A model generated the notes under the pieces. It was not told the origin of the DNA, ran no database searches, and saw nothing but the letters and a program-made list of their open reading frames with translations. Position numbers and translations under genes: made by a program. A stretch of 13,312 nt of DNA from CAJQQY01 sp045104975 (GTDB lineage Bacteria > Bacteroidota > Bacteroidia > Chitinophagales > Saprospiraceae): NCBI GenBank assembly GCA_045104975.1, contig JBGCCY010000250.1, forward strand, positions 1-13,312, given 5' to 3'. Below are positions 1 through 7,933 of this stretch, one piece after another (within the stretch, counting starts at the first letter, position 1; the number at the start of each line of letters is the position of its first letter).

Positions 1-223
1 TATGTTACTCACTTATACTAAATTGACATTTGTAAACAATTCATTATTAACCAGTTATTGGGGGATATTAGGAAATAGACCAAGTTAAAATATAAGTGAT
101 ATATTCGTAACAGTTACGAATATATCACTTATATTTTAACTTGGCCCATTTCCTAATATCCCCCAATAACTGGTTAATAATGAATTGTTTACAAATGTCA
201 ATTTAGTATAAGTGAGTAACATA
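1..223. repeat. Near-perfect 223-bp palindrome (foldback repeat)
   Basis: Bases 1-111 are the reverse complement of 113-223, with a single base (A112) at the centre. Only two of the 111 pairs fail: A77 with C147 and A79 with C145. On the minus-strand RNA both become U-G wobble pairs, so a minus-strand transcript could fold into an uninterrupted 111-bp hairpin. The arm may continue left of the window, because base 1 still pairs with base 223. No open reading frame or transposase end is evident within it. Its right arm (172-189) resembles a unit in the hairpin at 9311-9361. It could be a natural cruciform-forming repeat or a foldback artefact of amplification or assembly; the two mismatches argue mildly against simple copying. 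Confidence 0.9.
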
Positions 224-728
224 TTATAAAAATTTATAGGTCAGATCATATTTTAAAAAAACATCTATAATCAACTGTAATTAAAATATTAAAAATTCTC
301 ATGGAGGGTTAATTATAGAAAATATCATTATGTCTAAAAATAGTATTTCTATTTCCTTTGACCAAATTAAATAATAAAAAATACTCATACTATTTGTGTA
401 ATAATTGTTTATACAGAATCTTCCAGTTGGTGTCTTACAGTCTAAAGTTTCTTCAAAAAAAACTGTAAAACCATTTTTAAGCTTTTCTTACAGATCAAAA
501 GAATTTACAATTCCCTTTTTTCCAAAAATAAATAACCCATTTCTCCGCAACTCTTCTTCTATTTCTCCCAACTAATTCCCCGCTCAATCGTTACATTTCT
601 AGAAAAAAACACTTTTTTTACTCAAAAAATACCCCTTTTTCCAATTTTCGCTAGTTTTTTCATGGAAAAAACTAAATTTGCAACCTATTTGAAATTCGAT
701 TAAATCACCAATAAAAATATGACCTACC
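224..728. other. Non-coding region upstream of aconitase
   Basis: This stretch is very AT-rich and has no credible gene. The longest readings are tiny, for example a 14-codon frame from the ATG at 329. Weak local structure is visible: CTGTAA at 463-468 can pair with TTACAG at 488-493, and CTTACAG also occurs at 434-440. The only part with a likely function is the promoter-like box at 673-680. A 6-codon frame starting at the ATG at 719 overlaps the aconitase start in another frame and ends at 739. I see nothing else in it. Confidence 0.6.
647..680 (+). promoter_or_regulatory. Candidate Bacteroidota-type promoter for acn
   Basis: TAAATTTG at 673-680 fits the Bacteroidota -7 consensus TAnnTTTG exactly. 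The -33 element is weak: TTCG at 647-650, 22 bp upstream, against a TTTG consensus. Transcription would start around 685-690 and leave a leader of about 40 nt. The leader has no Shine-Dalgarno sequence, which is usual in this phylum. Confidence 0.4.
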
Positions 729-3005
729 ATGGCAAATAAAGTATTTGACAAGGACATGTTGAAAGCTCACTATGAGAGTTTCTCAGAGAGAGTAGCAGCA
801 GCTAGAAAAGTGCTCAATCGCCCGATGAGCCTTACTGAAAAAATCCTTTACTCACATCTTCACGCAGAATCTCCACTTCAAGAATATACCCGAGGAAAAG
901 ATTATGTTATGTTTCAACCAGACCGAGTAGCGATGCAAGATGCAACTGCTCAAATGGCATTGTTGCAATTCATGATGGCTGGAAAGGAAACCACAGCAGT
1001 ACCTTCGACAGTTCATTGTGATCACTTGATCCAAGCAAAAGATGGTTCTGATAAAGATATGGTAACAGCTTTGGATGTGAATTCTGAAGTATATGATTTC
1101 CTTCAAACAGTTTCTAAAAAATATGGAATTGGTTTTTGGAAGCCAGGTGCAGGAATTATTAACCAAACAGTTTTAGATACGTATGCTTTTCATGGAGGAA
1201 TGATGATCGGAACGGATTCGCATACCGTTAATGCAGGTGGATTGGGAATGGTAGCTATCGGTGTAGGTGGAGCTGACGCAGTTGACGTGATGGCTGGAAT
1301 GGCTTGGGAATTAAAAATGCCAAAAATAATTGGTGTAAAATTAACTGGAAAATTAAGTGGTTGGACTTCTTCCAAAGATGTGATTCTTAAAGTAGCAGGG
1401 ATCATCGGAGCAAAAGGGGGAACTGGTTACATCGTAGAATATTTCGGATCAGGTGCGAAGAGTTTGTCTTGTACAGGAAAAGGAACGATCTGTAATATGG
1501 GTGCTGAGATTGGAGCAACGACTTCTAATTTCGGTTACGACAAATCAATGGACCGATACCTTCGAGCAACTAATCGAGCAAGTGTGGCAAGATTAGCGAA
1601 CCGAGTGAAAAAAGATTTAACTGGAGATCCAGAAGTTTATAAGGATCCTAAAAATTATTTTGACCAAGTAATCACGATTAACTTGTCAACACTAGAACCA
1701 CATATCAATGGGCCTTACACACCAGATTTGGCTTACCCAATTTCTAAATTTGCAGCAGCAGTTGAGAAGGAAGGTTACCCCGCAAAATTGGAAGTAGGTT
1801 TGATCGGTTCATGTACGAATTCTTCTTACGAAGATTTGGACAGAGCAGCTTCTTTAGCACAACAAGCAGTTGATAAAAAATTAACAGCGAAATCAGAATT
1901 TACGATTACTCCAGGTTCTGAGATGATTCGATATACTGTTGAGCGTGATGGTATTTTAGAGACATTTGAAAAAATGGGTGGTGTTGTTCTTGCCAATGCA
2001 TGTGGACCATGTATCGGACAATGGGCAAGACATACCGATGATCCAAATCGAAAGAACTCAATTATCACTTCTTTCAATCGAAATTTTGCGAAGCGAAATG
2101 ATGGAAATCCAAATACACATGGATTTGTTGCTTCTCCTGAGATAGTAACAGCAATGGCAATTGCAGGTGATTTGAGATTTAATCCATTGACAGATTCTTT
2201 GACTAATGCAGATGGAAAACAAGTGAAATTGGATCCACCTACAGGAGTTGAATTACCGCCAAATGGATTTGACGTAGAAGATATGGGTTACATCAAGCCT
2301 CCACGAAGTGCTAAAAATGTAAAAGTAAAAGTTAATCCAAAATCTAATCGGATTCAATTATTGACACCATTCAAATCAATTACGTCAAAGCAATTGGAAG
2401 GAATGAGAATCTTAATTAAGGCGAAAGGAAAATGTACAACGGATCATATTTCTATGGCTGGACCTTGGTTGAAATTCCGTGGACACTTAGAAAATATTTC
2501 TAACAACTGTTACATCGGAGCAATCAATGCTTTCAATGATTCTGCCAATAATGTATTGAATGCAGAAACTGGAGAGTATGGTGCTGTTCCAGATTTGGGT
2601 CGTTACTACCGAGACAATGGAATCGGTTCAGTTGTATTTGGAGAGGAAAACTTAGGAGAAGGTTCTTCACGTGAGCATGCTGCGATGGAGCCAAGGTTCT
2701 TAGGAGTTCATGCGGTGATTGTAAAATCATTTGCAAGAATCCATGAGACCAATTTGAAGAAGCAAGGAATGTTAGCGTTGACTTTTGTTGACAAAAGTTC
2801 TTACGACTTGGTTCGACAAGATGATAAAGTGACGATCAAAGGTTTTGAAAGTTTCGCTCCAGGTAAAAACTTAACAGTAGAGTTGACTCATGCTGACGGA
2901 ACTAAAGATTCATTTGAAGTAGCACATACTTATAATCAAGCTCAAATCGATTGGGTGCGAGCAGGTTCTGCTTTAAATAAAATTAGAGAAGAAGGAGGAT
3001 TATAA
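729..3005 (+). CDS. acn: Aconitate hydratase (mitochondrial-type aconitase)
   Basis: This enzyme interconverts citrate and isocitrate through cis-aconitate in the TCA cycle, in the cytoplasm, using a [4Fe-4S] cluster. The 758-residue length fits the mitochondrial-type aconitases common in Bacteroidota. The three cluster ligands are visible: Cys362 in GSCTNSS, and Cys425 and Cys428 in ACGPC. Their spacing equals that of the pig mitochondrial enzyme (358/421/424). The active-site DSHT begins at Asp163. The C-terminal swivel domain carries GSSREH at 645-650, including the substrate-binding arginine. The start ATG follows an AT-rich leader without a Shine-Dalgarno sequence, and no other upstream in-frame start is supported. 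It seems monocistronic: a promoter box lies just upstream and a strong terminator follows. No truncation or missing catalytic residue is seen. Confidence 0.97.
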   Translation: MANKVFDKDMLKAHYESFSERVAAARKVLNRPMSLTEKILYSHLHAESPLQEYTRGKDYVMFQPDRVAMQDATAQMALLQFMMAGKETTAVPSTVHCDHLIQAKDGSDKDMVTALDVNSEVYDFLQTVSKKYGIGFWKPGAGIINQTVLDTYAFHGGMMIGTDSHTVNAGGLGMVAIGVGGADAVDVMAGMAWELKMPKIIGVKLTGKLSGWTSSKDVILKVAGIIGAKGGTGYIVEYFGSGAKSLSCTGKGTICNMGAEIGATTSNFGYDKSMDRYLRATNRASVARLANRVKKDLTGDPEVYKDPKNYFDQVITINLSTLEPHINGPYTPDLAYPISKFAAAVEKEGYPAKLEVGLIGSCTNSSYEDLDRAASLAQQAVDKKLTAKSEFTITPGSEMIRYTVERDGILETFEKMGGVVLANACGPCIGQWARHTDDPNRKNSIITSFNRNFAKRNDGNPNTHGFVASPEIVTAMAIAGDLRFNPLTDSLTNADGKQVKLDPPTGVELPPNGFDVEDMGYIKPPRSAKNVKVKVNPKSNRIQLLTPFKSITSKQLEGMRILIKAKGKCTTDHISMAGPWLKFRGHLENISNNCYIGAINAFNDSANNVLNAETGEYGAVPDLGRYYRDNGIGSVVFGEENLGEGSSREHAAMEPRFLGVHAVIVKSFARIHETNLKKQGMLALTFVDKSSYDLVRQDDKVTIKGFESFAPGKNLTVELTHADGTKDSFEVAHTYNQAQIDWVRAGSALNKIREEGGL

Positions 3006-3007
3006 AG

Positions 3008-3098
3008 GAAGTCAGCGATCAGATCGTCCGCCTGTGGCGAACTGCCAGAAGTCAAGTCAGGGACTTTTTTGAAATCCCTACTTTCTGATTTTTTTTCG
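3008..3098. repeat. Composite foldback repeat after acn
   Basis: This stretch has several short palindromes in a row: cgatc/gatcg at 3016-3026 and cgcc/ggcg at 3029-3039. Then AGGGA (3059-3063) pairs with TCCCT (3075-3079), followed shortly by an 8-T run (3089-3096) that could act as a weak terminator. AAGTCAGGGA at 3054-3063 is also the reverse complement of 3166-3175, so the real terminator at 3116-3150 is enclosed in a larger inverted repeat. It shares TCAGCGA (3012-3018) with the hairpin at 8615-8655. Confidence 0.5.
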
Positions 3099-3115
3099 AA
3101 AAAATAAATATGTAA

Positions 3116-3150
3116 GCCACTCGAGTGTAAAATCTTGAGTGGCTTTTTTT
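3116..3150 (+). terminator. Rho-independent terminator of acn
   Basis: GCCACTCGAG (3116-3125) pairs with CTTGAGTGGC (3134-3143) in a 10-bp stem with one G-U pair and an 8-nt loop, followed directly by seven Ts (3144-3150). It lies 111 nt after the aconitase stop and before the mscL promoter, so it should separate the two genes. Confidence 0.88.
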
Positions 3151-3180
3151 ATTCGATACTCCCATTCCCTGACTTTTTAT

Positions 3181-3217
3181 TTTGATAAATGTGACATTAT
3201 TAGCTATATTCGTCACA
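3181..3217 (+). promoter_or_regulatory. Candidate mscL promoter with overlapping inverted repeat
   Basis: TTTG at 3181-3184 and TATATTCG at 3205-3212 are separated by 20 bp, matching the Bacteroidota TTTG-N19/20-TAnnTTTG promoter with one mismatch in the -7 box. TGTGAC (3190-3195) and GTCACA (3212-3217) form an inverted repeat with a 16-bp gap that overlaps the promoter. The halves look like a CRP site but the gap is far too wide for one. An operator is possible but unproven. The leader before the ATG at 3280 is rich in CAAA units and lacks a Shine-Dalgarno sequence. Confidence 0.45.
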
Positions 3218-3279
3218 AAGGATGTTAACACTTTCTTAACTTTATTTATTTTCAAACAAACAAACAAAACAAATTTATC

Positions 3280-3678
3280 ATGTTTAAAGAATTTAAAGAT
3301 TTTATTATGACGGGTAACGTCATTGATTTGGCGGTAGCTGTAATTTTAGCAGGTGCAATTGGATTAGTAATTAATGGATTTGTATCTGACATTATGATGC
3401 CGATAGTTGGACACTTTTCAGGAGGAATGAATTTTGCGGATATGGCATACGTTCTGTCTCCAGCGGTGATGGAAAATGGAGAAGTGGTTAAACCTGCCAA
3501 TGCGATTAATTATGGAAAATGGATTAATAGTATTATATCATTAGTCACAGTTGGATTCGTTATATTTATGATGGTGAAATCATATAACAAAACAAAAACT
3601 CCTCCTGCACCTCCAGCACCAGCTGGACCAACTCAGGAAGAATTATTAGCAGAAATTCGAGACCTATTGAAAAAATAA
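3280..3678 (+). CDS. mscL: Large-conductance mechanosensitive channel MscL
   Basis: MscL is a homopentameric inner-membrane channel that opens under membrane tension during hypo-osmotic shock and releases solutes non-selectively. The 132-residue protein has the family layout. An amphipathic N-terminal helix (FKEFKDFIMTGN, about 2-13) is followed by the pore-lining helix TM1 at about 16-43, with the hallmark NVIDLAVAV start. A periplasmic loop at about 44-80 leads to TM2 at about 82-100. A proline-rich linker (108-117) joins a C-terminal helix with QEELLAEIRDLL, which forms the cytoplasmic bundle. Length is ordinary for the family. It is flanked by its own candidate promoter and terminator, so it is probably transcribed alone. 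Confidence 0.97.
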   Translation: MFKEFKDFIMTGNVIDLAVAVILAGAIGLVINGFVSDIMMPIVGHFSGGMNFADMAYVLSPAVMENGEVVKPANAINYGKWINSIISLVTVGFVIFMMVKSYNKTKTPPAPPAPAGPTQEELLAEIRDLLKK

Positions 3679-3709
3679 TTAATAACGAACCGAACAATAG
3701 TTATTAATT
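3677..3709 (+). repeat. Perfect 10-bp hairpin overlapping the mscL stop codon
   Basis: AATTAATAAC (3677-3686) pairs perfectly with GTTATTAATT (3700-3709) across a 13-nt loop. The left arm begins at the second base of the mscL TAA stop. It has no T-tract and sits directly before the real terminator at 3711-3744. It may protect the mRNA end or be a chance AT-rich hairpin. Confidence 0.6.
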
Positions 3710-3710
3710 G

Positions 3711-3744
3711 GCCCTTCTGAAGAAATTCGGAAGGGCTTCTTTTT
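3711..3744 (+). terminator. Rho-independent terminator of mscL
   Basis: GCCCTTCTGA (3711-3720) pairs with TCGGAAGGGC (3727-3736) in a 10-bp stem with one G-U pair and a 6-nt loop, followed by TTCTTTTT. It lies 33 nt after the mscL stop codon. Confidence 0.88.
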
Positions 3745-3769
3745 GCAACATAATGAGTGTTTGATTTGT

Positions 3770-3875
3770 CTTTCAAAAGAGTGCATTTTATTTTGTCGCT
3801 GAGGGAAAGGTGTCCTTCAAGGGATTTAAGGGCGAAAGAAGGGAACAGCAACAAAATGAAATGCACCTTTCAAAA
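3770..3875. repeat. MITE-like hairpin flanked by 9-bp direct repeats
   Basis: Bases 3781-3800 pair with 3847-3866 over 20 positions, with one G-T pair and one C-A mismatch. Immediately outside this hairpin the 9-mer CTTTCAAAA occurs in direct orientation on both sides (3770-3778 and 3867-3875). Terminal inverted repeats bounded by a short direct repeat are the layout of a miniature inverted-repeat transposable element with a target-site duplication. No transposase is present, the ends are not a family I recognise, and the 9-mer is AT-rich, so chance is possible. It sits between the mscL terminator and the next gene. Confidence 0.45.
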
Positions 3876-3950
3876 TGTGGATACGATTCAAGTGAAAAAC
3901 TTTTTTTAAATTAGAGAAAAATAGTTCAACCTAAAGTCTAATCTAAGAGC

Positions 3951-6900
3951 ATGTATAAAAATCAAACATCTTTTTTTTCAATAGATCAATTTAATATTTT
4001 TGTAATTGTATTGTTATGTGTTAATTTTTCTTTTGGTCAAAAAAAGAAATCACCGCTTCCCAAAGTAGAAAACCAACATGTCTTTATGTTGAGTAACCTG
4101 GAAGAGATAACATCTAATTCACCTCTTTTTTCCAATATAAAAAATCTCGTAAATGATCAAGATGGAGAATCTACTATCCTTTTTCTAGGAGATATTATTT
4201 CAAAAAATGGAATAGATAAGACCCCAAACAAGGAAGAGATCCATAAGGTTGAAAATATTCTTGATCTAGCTTCAGCCGCCAAACAATCAGTTTTTGTTCC
4301 TGGAGATAAAGAGTGGGACGATGGGGGAGAGGAAGGTTTAAAAAAAGTAAAAGCATTCGAAGAGTTTTTTAAAAAAGATAAAATTCATGTTACGCCAAGT
4401 AATGGTTGCCTTGGGCCTGAGGTAATTGATATAGGAAATTCTCTCAGAATAATTTCGATCAATACTCAATGGTGGGTGCATCGTCACAAAAAACCTGAAG
4501 AAGAAGATTTGGATTGTCCCGCTTTTAACGAGGTAGAGTTTTGGGATGAATTGGAAAGTGCGATGAATGATGCAGAGGATCGAAATGTAATTTTAGCAGC
4601 TCATCATCCTGTACTCTCTTTTGGTCAATATGCAGGGTATGGATTGACGAAACAACATTTTTCACCACCAATCATAGGTTCATTTGTCGCAGGATATCAT
4701 CAAAGTGTCGGGACTAAAAGAGATCTGACTCAAGCAGCACTAGTTCATTTTTCCAATGAATTATTAAAACGTTTGGAGCGATTCCCTCCGATTATTTACA
4801 CTTCTGGTCATGAGCATGATTTGCAACTGAATTATAAAGATGGAAGTTATCACCTCAATAGTGGCGCAATTCATCAAGCAAAAAAAACGAGTAAAAATAA
4901 ACATTCTCAATTTCGGCAATCAAAACCTGGGATGGCACATTTAGAATTTTCCAAAGATGGAGCTGTCAAAATGAAAATTTGGAGCGTCCAACCTGATGGA
5001 AAATTAAAGAATACCGATGAACGAATTCTTTTTCAAAGTCCTTGCAATATTGCATTGACAGAATCATCTCTTCCGATTAATAAAAAATATAATCCTTGTT
5101 CAGAAGCAAATGATAAATCGATAACTGAGATACCTATCTCAGGAAAAGCGATTGCTGATTCCCAATTTGATGCGGGTAAAGCCAAGCAATTTTTTATGGG
5201 AAAACATTACCGAACAAGTTGGGGGAAAGAGTTGGACAATATTCCATATTTAAATTTGGATACACTTTATGGAGGATTGACTCCAACCGAAAAAGGGGGA
5301 GGTGCGCAAACCGTTTCTCTTAAATTTAAATCTGACGATGGGCAAGTTTTTGCTTTTCGTTCCGTCGTAAAAGATCCCAATAAAAAACTAGATAGAGAAT
5401 TAAGGAAAACTTTATACGGTGATGTCATGGAAGATTTTACGGCACATCAACATCCGTATGGTTCATTGGTCGTGAGTGTATTTATGGACGAATTGGGATT
5501 GCCACATTCGCAACCAAAATTATTTTTGATGCCAGATCATCCTAAGTTGGGAAGGTACCGAAAGGAATTTGCTGGCAGATTAGGTTTTTTAGAAATCAAG
5601 CCAAAGAAAAAGAAGAAAGGACGAAAAGGATTTCAAGATGCAGATAAAGTATCGAGTACTTTCCAAATGTATCGAAAATTATTGGGCGATAATGATAACG
5701 TTTTTGATTCCGATAAATATGTGATGGCTCGTCTTTTGGACATGTGGATTTCGGATTGGGATCGACACCAAGATAATTGGAAATGGTTGGGTTATGATAA
5801 TGGAAAAGGAATAACCTACACGCCTTTTCCAAAAGATCGAGACAAAGCATTTAGTCTTTTTCAAGGGTTGTATCAGTTGTTGGATTGGGAATTATTTGTC
5901 AAAGATCGAGGGCGATTTCGAGAAAGTTATCGAAGTGTAAAGAGTCTAAATTTCAAAGCTAGGAATATGGACCGTCTCTTGGCTAGAGGTTATGATTATC
6001 AAATGTGGATGGATGCGACAGAGAAGTTTACTTCTTTGATGACTGACGAGGTAATTGAAAAAGCATTGTTAGAATTACCACCAGAAGTTTATGATTTGAG
6101 TGCTCCAGAAATTTCAAGACTGCTAAAAATACGACGTGCTACACTCAAAAATGCAGTAGAAGATTACTATAAACTTTTAGCAAAAAAAATCACCATTATC
6201 GGAACCAATAAGCGAGAGATTTTTGAAGTCTATCGACAAGACGATAATGATGTGGAAGTTCGAGTTTTTAAAAGGAAAAAGAAAGGAAAACGAGGACAGC
6301 TACTTTTTAAGCGAAAATTTTCACCAAAAGAAACGAAAGAAATAAACCTTTATGGACTAGCAGATGATGATGAATTTTATTTGGCTGGAAAATCTAGTTC
6401 GTCCATCAAAGTGAGAATCATAGGAGGTGATGGTAAAGATTTTATTGTAGATAAATCAAAAGTGGAAGAGCGAAACAGCAGAACATTGATTTATGATTTT
6501 AATAAAACAGATACGGTGGAAATGGGAATGACCACTCAGTTGAAATCCCAAAATCGAGCAATCCATTTTGCAGCGGAAGGTTTTTATGAGGATGATTATG
6601 CTTACTTGATTCCAATGGGAAGTTACAATATTGACGATGGTTGGGGAGTAGGAATTGCGACTGGCAAGAGTTGGCAAAAATTTGGAAAACCAGATTTTGG
6701 CGTAAAATATTCCTTGGTGGCATTAGCTTCGACCAGAAAAAATTTTAGTTTGAATCTAACTACTCAATTTAGAGAAGTTATCAAAAAGTGGGATTTGGTT
6801 TTTAATTTATTAGCATCAAGACCAGACCGAAGGTTTAGATTTTTTTATGGTTTGGGTAATGATACTGAATTTGATAGGACAAGATTTAGAGATAATTATT

Positions 6901-7649
6901 ACACGAATTTGACCACTAACTTTTCGGGTGAATTAGGTTTACTCAAAACATTTTGGCAAAAATCTCAATTAAGAATCTCAGGAAAATATGAATTTCAAAA
7001 AGTAGAAATTAGCTCTAGAAACAAGTTGGATGTTTCGATTTATGAAGATGAAAACCCAGCTGGATTTGGAGAGTCCATTTTGTTTGGCCCTGAAGTTGAT
7101 TTTAATTTAGACCTACGAGACGATGTTGCATTTCCTACTAAAGGCGCGCAATTAAAAGTGCAAAACTTTTCTTTTTTCAATACTAAAAACGACTCAGAGT
7201 TTGGCGGAAGAATTTCGTCAGAGGCATTGTTTTACTTTTCTACGGGGATAAAGGTCCCAACTACTTTAGGCGTTCGAGCAGGTTATGTAAGAGCTTATGG
7301 GCAAACTCCTTTTTTCTATAAAAGTTATCTTGGACAGCAATCTAACTTAAGAGGATTTAGAAATAATAGATATGGAGGAGAGTCTGCAGCTTTTGTGAAT
7401 ACAGATTTACGATTTCATTTTGGAACTATTTTGACTAAAGTTTTACCCTTGCGATATGGTGTGTATGGATTATTTGATGCGGGCAGAGTTTGGGTGGATG
7501 GTGAGGATTCTGATGCAATTCATTTTGCCTATGGAGGAGGATTCTATCTCATTCCTTATGTCGAAAGTTTTAATTTGAACTTATCTATTGCAAAACCAAA
7601 TGAAGGCAAGATCCTTTTTAATTTTAGAATAGGGTTTTTTGTTAGATAG
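3951..7649 (+). CDS. Phosphoesterase-like / kinase-like / Omp85-type outer-membrane fusion protein
   Basis: A 1232-residue exported protein with three visible parts. Residues 1-29 are a signal peptide ending SFGQ. Residues about 45-330 resemble a calcineurin-type metallophosphoesterase: GD at 80-81, HHP at 218-220 and GHEH at 286-289 are kept, but the first DxH is missing and GNH(D/E) reads GDKEW (118-122). Residues about 400-800 have kinase-like spacing: VVK with Lys474, Glu494, a DWDRHQDNW loop (602-610) and DRD at 629-631. A lysine-rich insert lies near 548-560. From about residue 880 the pattern is an outer-membrane beta-barrel of the Omp85/surface-antigen type, with the LRGF motif at 1133-1136 followed by a GG, and GLFDAGRVW nearby. 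Phosphoesterase-barrel fusions are known in Bacteroidota; the kinase reading is my inference. No POTRA repeats are evident. The substrate is unknown. Confidence 0.85.
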   Translation: MYKNQTSFFSIDQFNIFVIVLLCVNFSFGQKKKSPLPKVENQHVFMLSNLEEITSNSPLFSNIKNLVNDQDGESTILFLGDIISKNGIDKTPNKEEIHKVENILDLASAAKQSVFVPGDKEWDDGGEEGLKKVKAFEEFFKKDKIHVTPSNGCLGPEVIDIGNSLRIISINTQWWVHRHKKPEEEDLDCPAFNEVEFWDELESAMNDAEDRNVILAAHHPVLSFGQYAGYGLTKQHFSPPIIGSFVAGYHQSVGTKRDLTQAALVHFSNELLKRLERFPPIIYTSGHEHDLQLNYKDGSYHLNSGAIHQAKKTSKNKHSQFRQSKPGMAHLEFSKDGAVKMKIWSVQPDGKLKNTDERILFQSPCNIALTESSLPINKKYNPCSEANDKSITEIPISGKAIADSQFDAGKAKQFFMGKHYRTSWGKELDNIPYLNLDTLYGGLTPTEKGGGAQTVSLKFKSDDGQVFAFRSVVKDPNKKLDRELRKTLYGDVMEDFTAHQHPYGSLVVSVFMDELGLPHSQPKLFLMPDHPKLGRYRKEFAGRLGFLEIKPKKKKKGRKGFQDADKVSSTFQMYRKLLGDNDNVFDSDKYVMARLLDMWISDWDRHQDNWKWLGYDNGKGITYTPFPKDRDKAFSLFQGLYQLLDWELFVKDRGRFRESYRSVKSLNFKARNMDRLLARGYDYQMWMDATEKFTSLMTDEVIEKALLELPPEVYDLSAPEISRLLKIRRATLKNAVEDYYKLLAKKITIIGTNKREIFEVYRQDDNDVEVRVFKRKKKGKRGQLLFKRKFSPKETKEINLYGLADDDEFYLAGKSSSSIKVRIIGGDGKDFIVDKSKVEERNSRTLIYDFNKTDTVEMGMTTQLKSQNRAIHFAAEGFYEDDYAYLIPMGSYNIDDGWGVGIATGKSWQKFGKPDFGVKYSLVALASTRKNFSLNLTTQFREVIKKWDLVFNLLASRPDRRFRFFYGLGNDTEFDRTRFRDNYYTNLTTNFSGELGLLKTFWQKSQLRISGKYEFQKVEISSRNKLDVSIYEDENPAGFGESILFGPEVDFNLDLRDDVAFPTKGAQLKVQNFSFFNTKNDSEFGGRISSEALFYFSTGIKVPTTLGVRAGYVRAYGQTPFFYKSYLGQQSNLRGFRNNRYGGESAAFVNTDLRFHFGTILTKVLPLRYGVYGLFDAGRVWVDGEDSDAIHFAYGGGFYLIPYVESFNLNLSIAKPNEGKILFNFRIGFFVR

Positions 7650-7809
7650 TAGTCAGGCGGGCAGGTTGGTCGCTCCGCTCTCGGTCAGGAGTCAGGGGCT
7701 TCGTGTTTTTCCCAAAATATAATTACTTCTATTTCAAAATCGTGGAGAGAACACGAAGCTCCTGACTCCTGACCGAGAGCGGAGCGACCAACCTGATTGC
7801 CTGACTACT
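7648..7809. repeat. Large intergenic inverted repeat, 60-bp arms
   Basis: Bases 7648-7707 are the reverse complement of 7750-7809 at 56 of 60 positions, around a 42-nt loop. Three of the four mismatches are G-T, so in a plus-strand RNA 59 of 60 positions could pair. The left arm begins at the second base of the preceding TAG stop. GC content is visibly higher than the surroundings. The right arm is followed by a run of A rather than T, so it is not a standard terminator for the upstream gene. It shares GCGACCAACCTGA (7784-7796) with the hairpin at 8615-8655. This suggests a dispersed intergenic repeat family. Confidence 0.9.
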
Positions 7810-7933
7810 CCTCAAAAAAAAAAACTTCCCTTCCCCATTTACCTTTTTTAATGTTATTGCATATGTAATTGATTATGTGTTTAAAACAACATTTTGAAAT
7901 CATTTCATTTACAAAAACATTAAAAATTACAAC

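Noticed and set aside
719..739. Six-codon upstream frame (MTYHGK) overlapping the aconitase start
   Set aside because: It is too short to judge, has no translation signal, and arises easily by chance near an ATG-rich start.
852..2736. Minus-strand open readings inside aconitase
   Set aside because: They lie opposite a clearly conserved gene, have no family-like sequence, and are shadows of its codon pattern.
3190..3217. TGTGAC-N16-GTCACA upstream of mscL as a CRP/FNR site
   Set aside because: CRP and FNR sites have gaps of about 6 and 4 bases. A 16-base gap does not fit, so it is kept only as an undefined inverted repeat over the promoter.
3633..3866. Minus-strand 77-codon reading over the MITE-like hairpin
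   Set aside because: It mostly translates the inverted repeat and the mscL end, and shows no domain or signal.
7811..7824. Poly-A run after the large inverted repeat as a terminator of a minus-strand gene
   Set aside because: On the minus strand the T run would precede, not follow, the hairpin, and no minus-strand gene leads into it.
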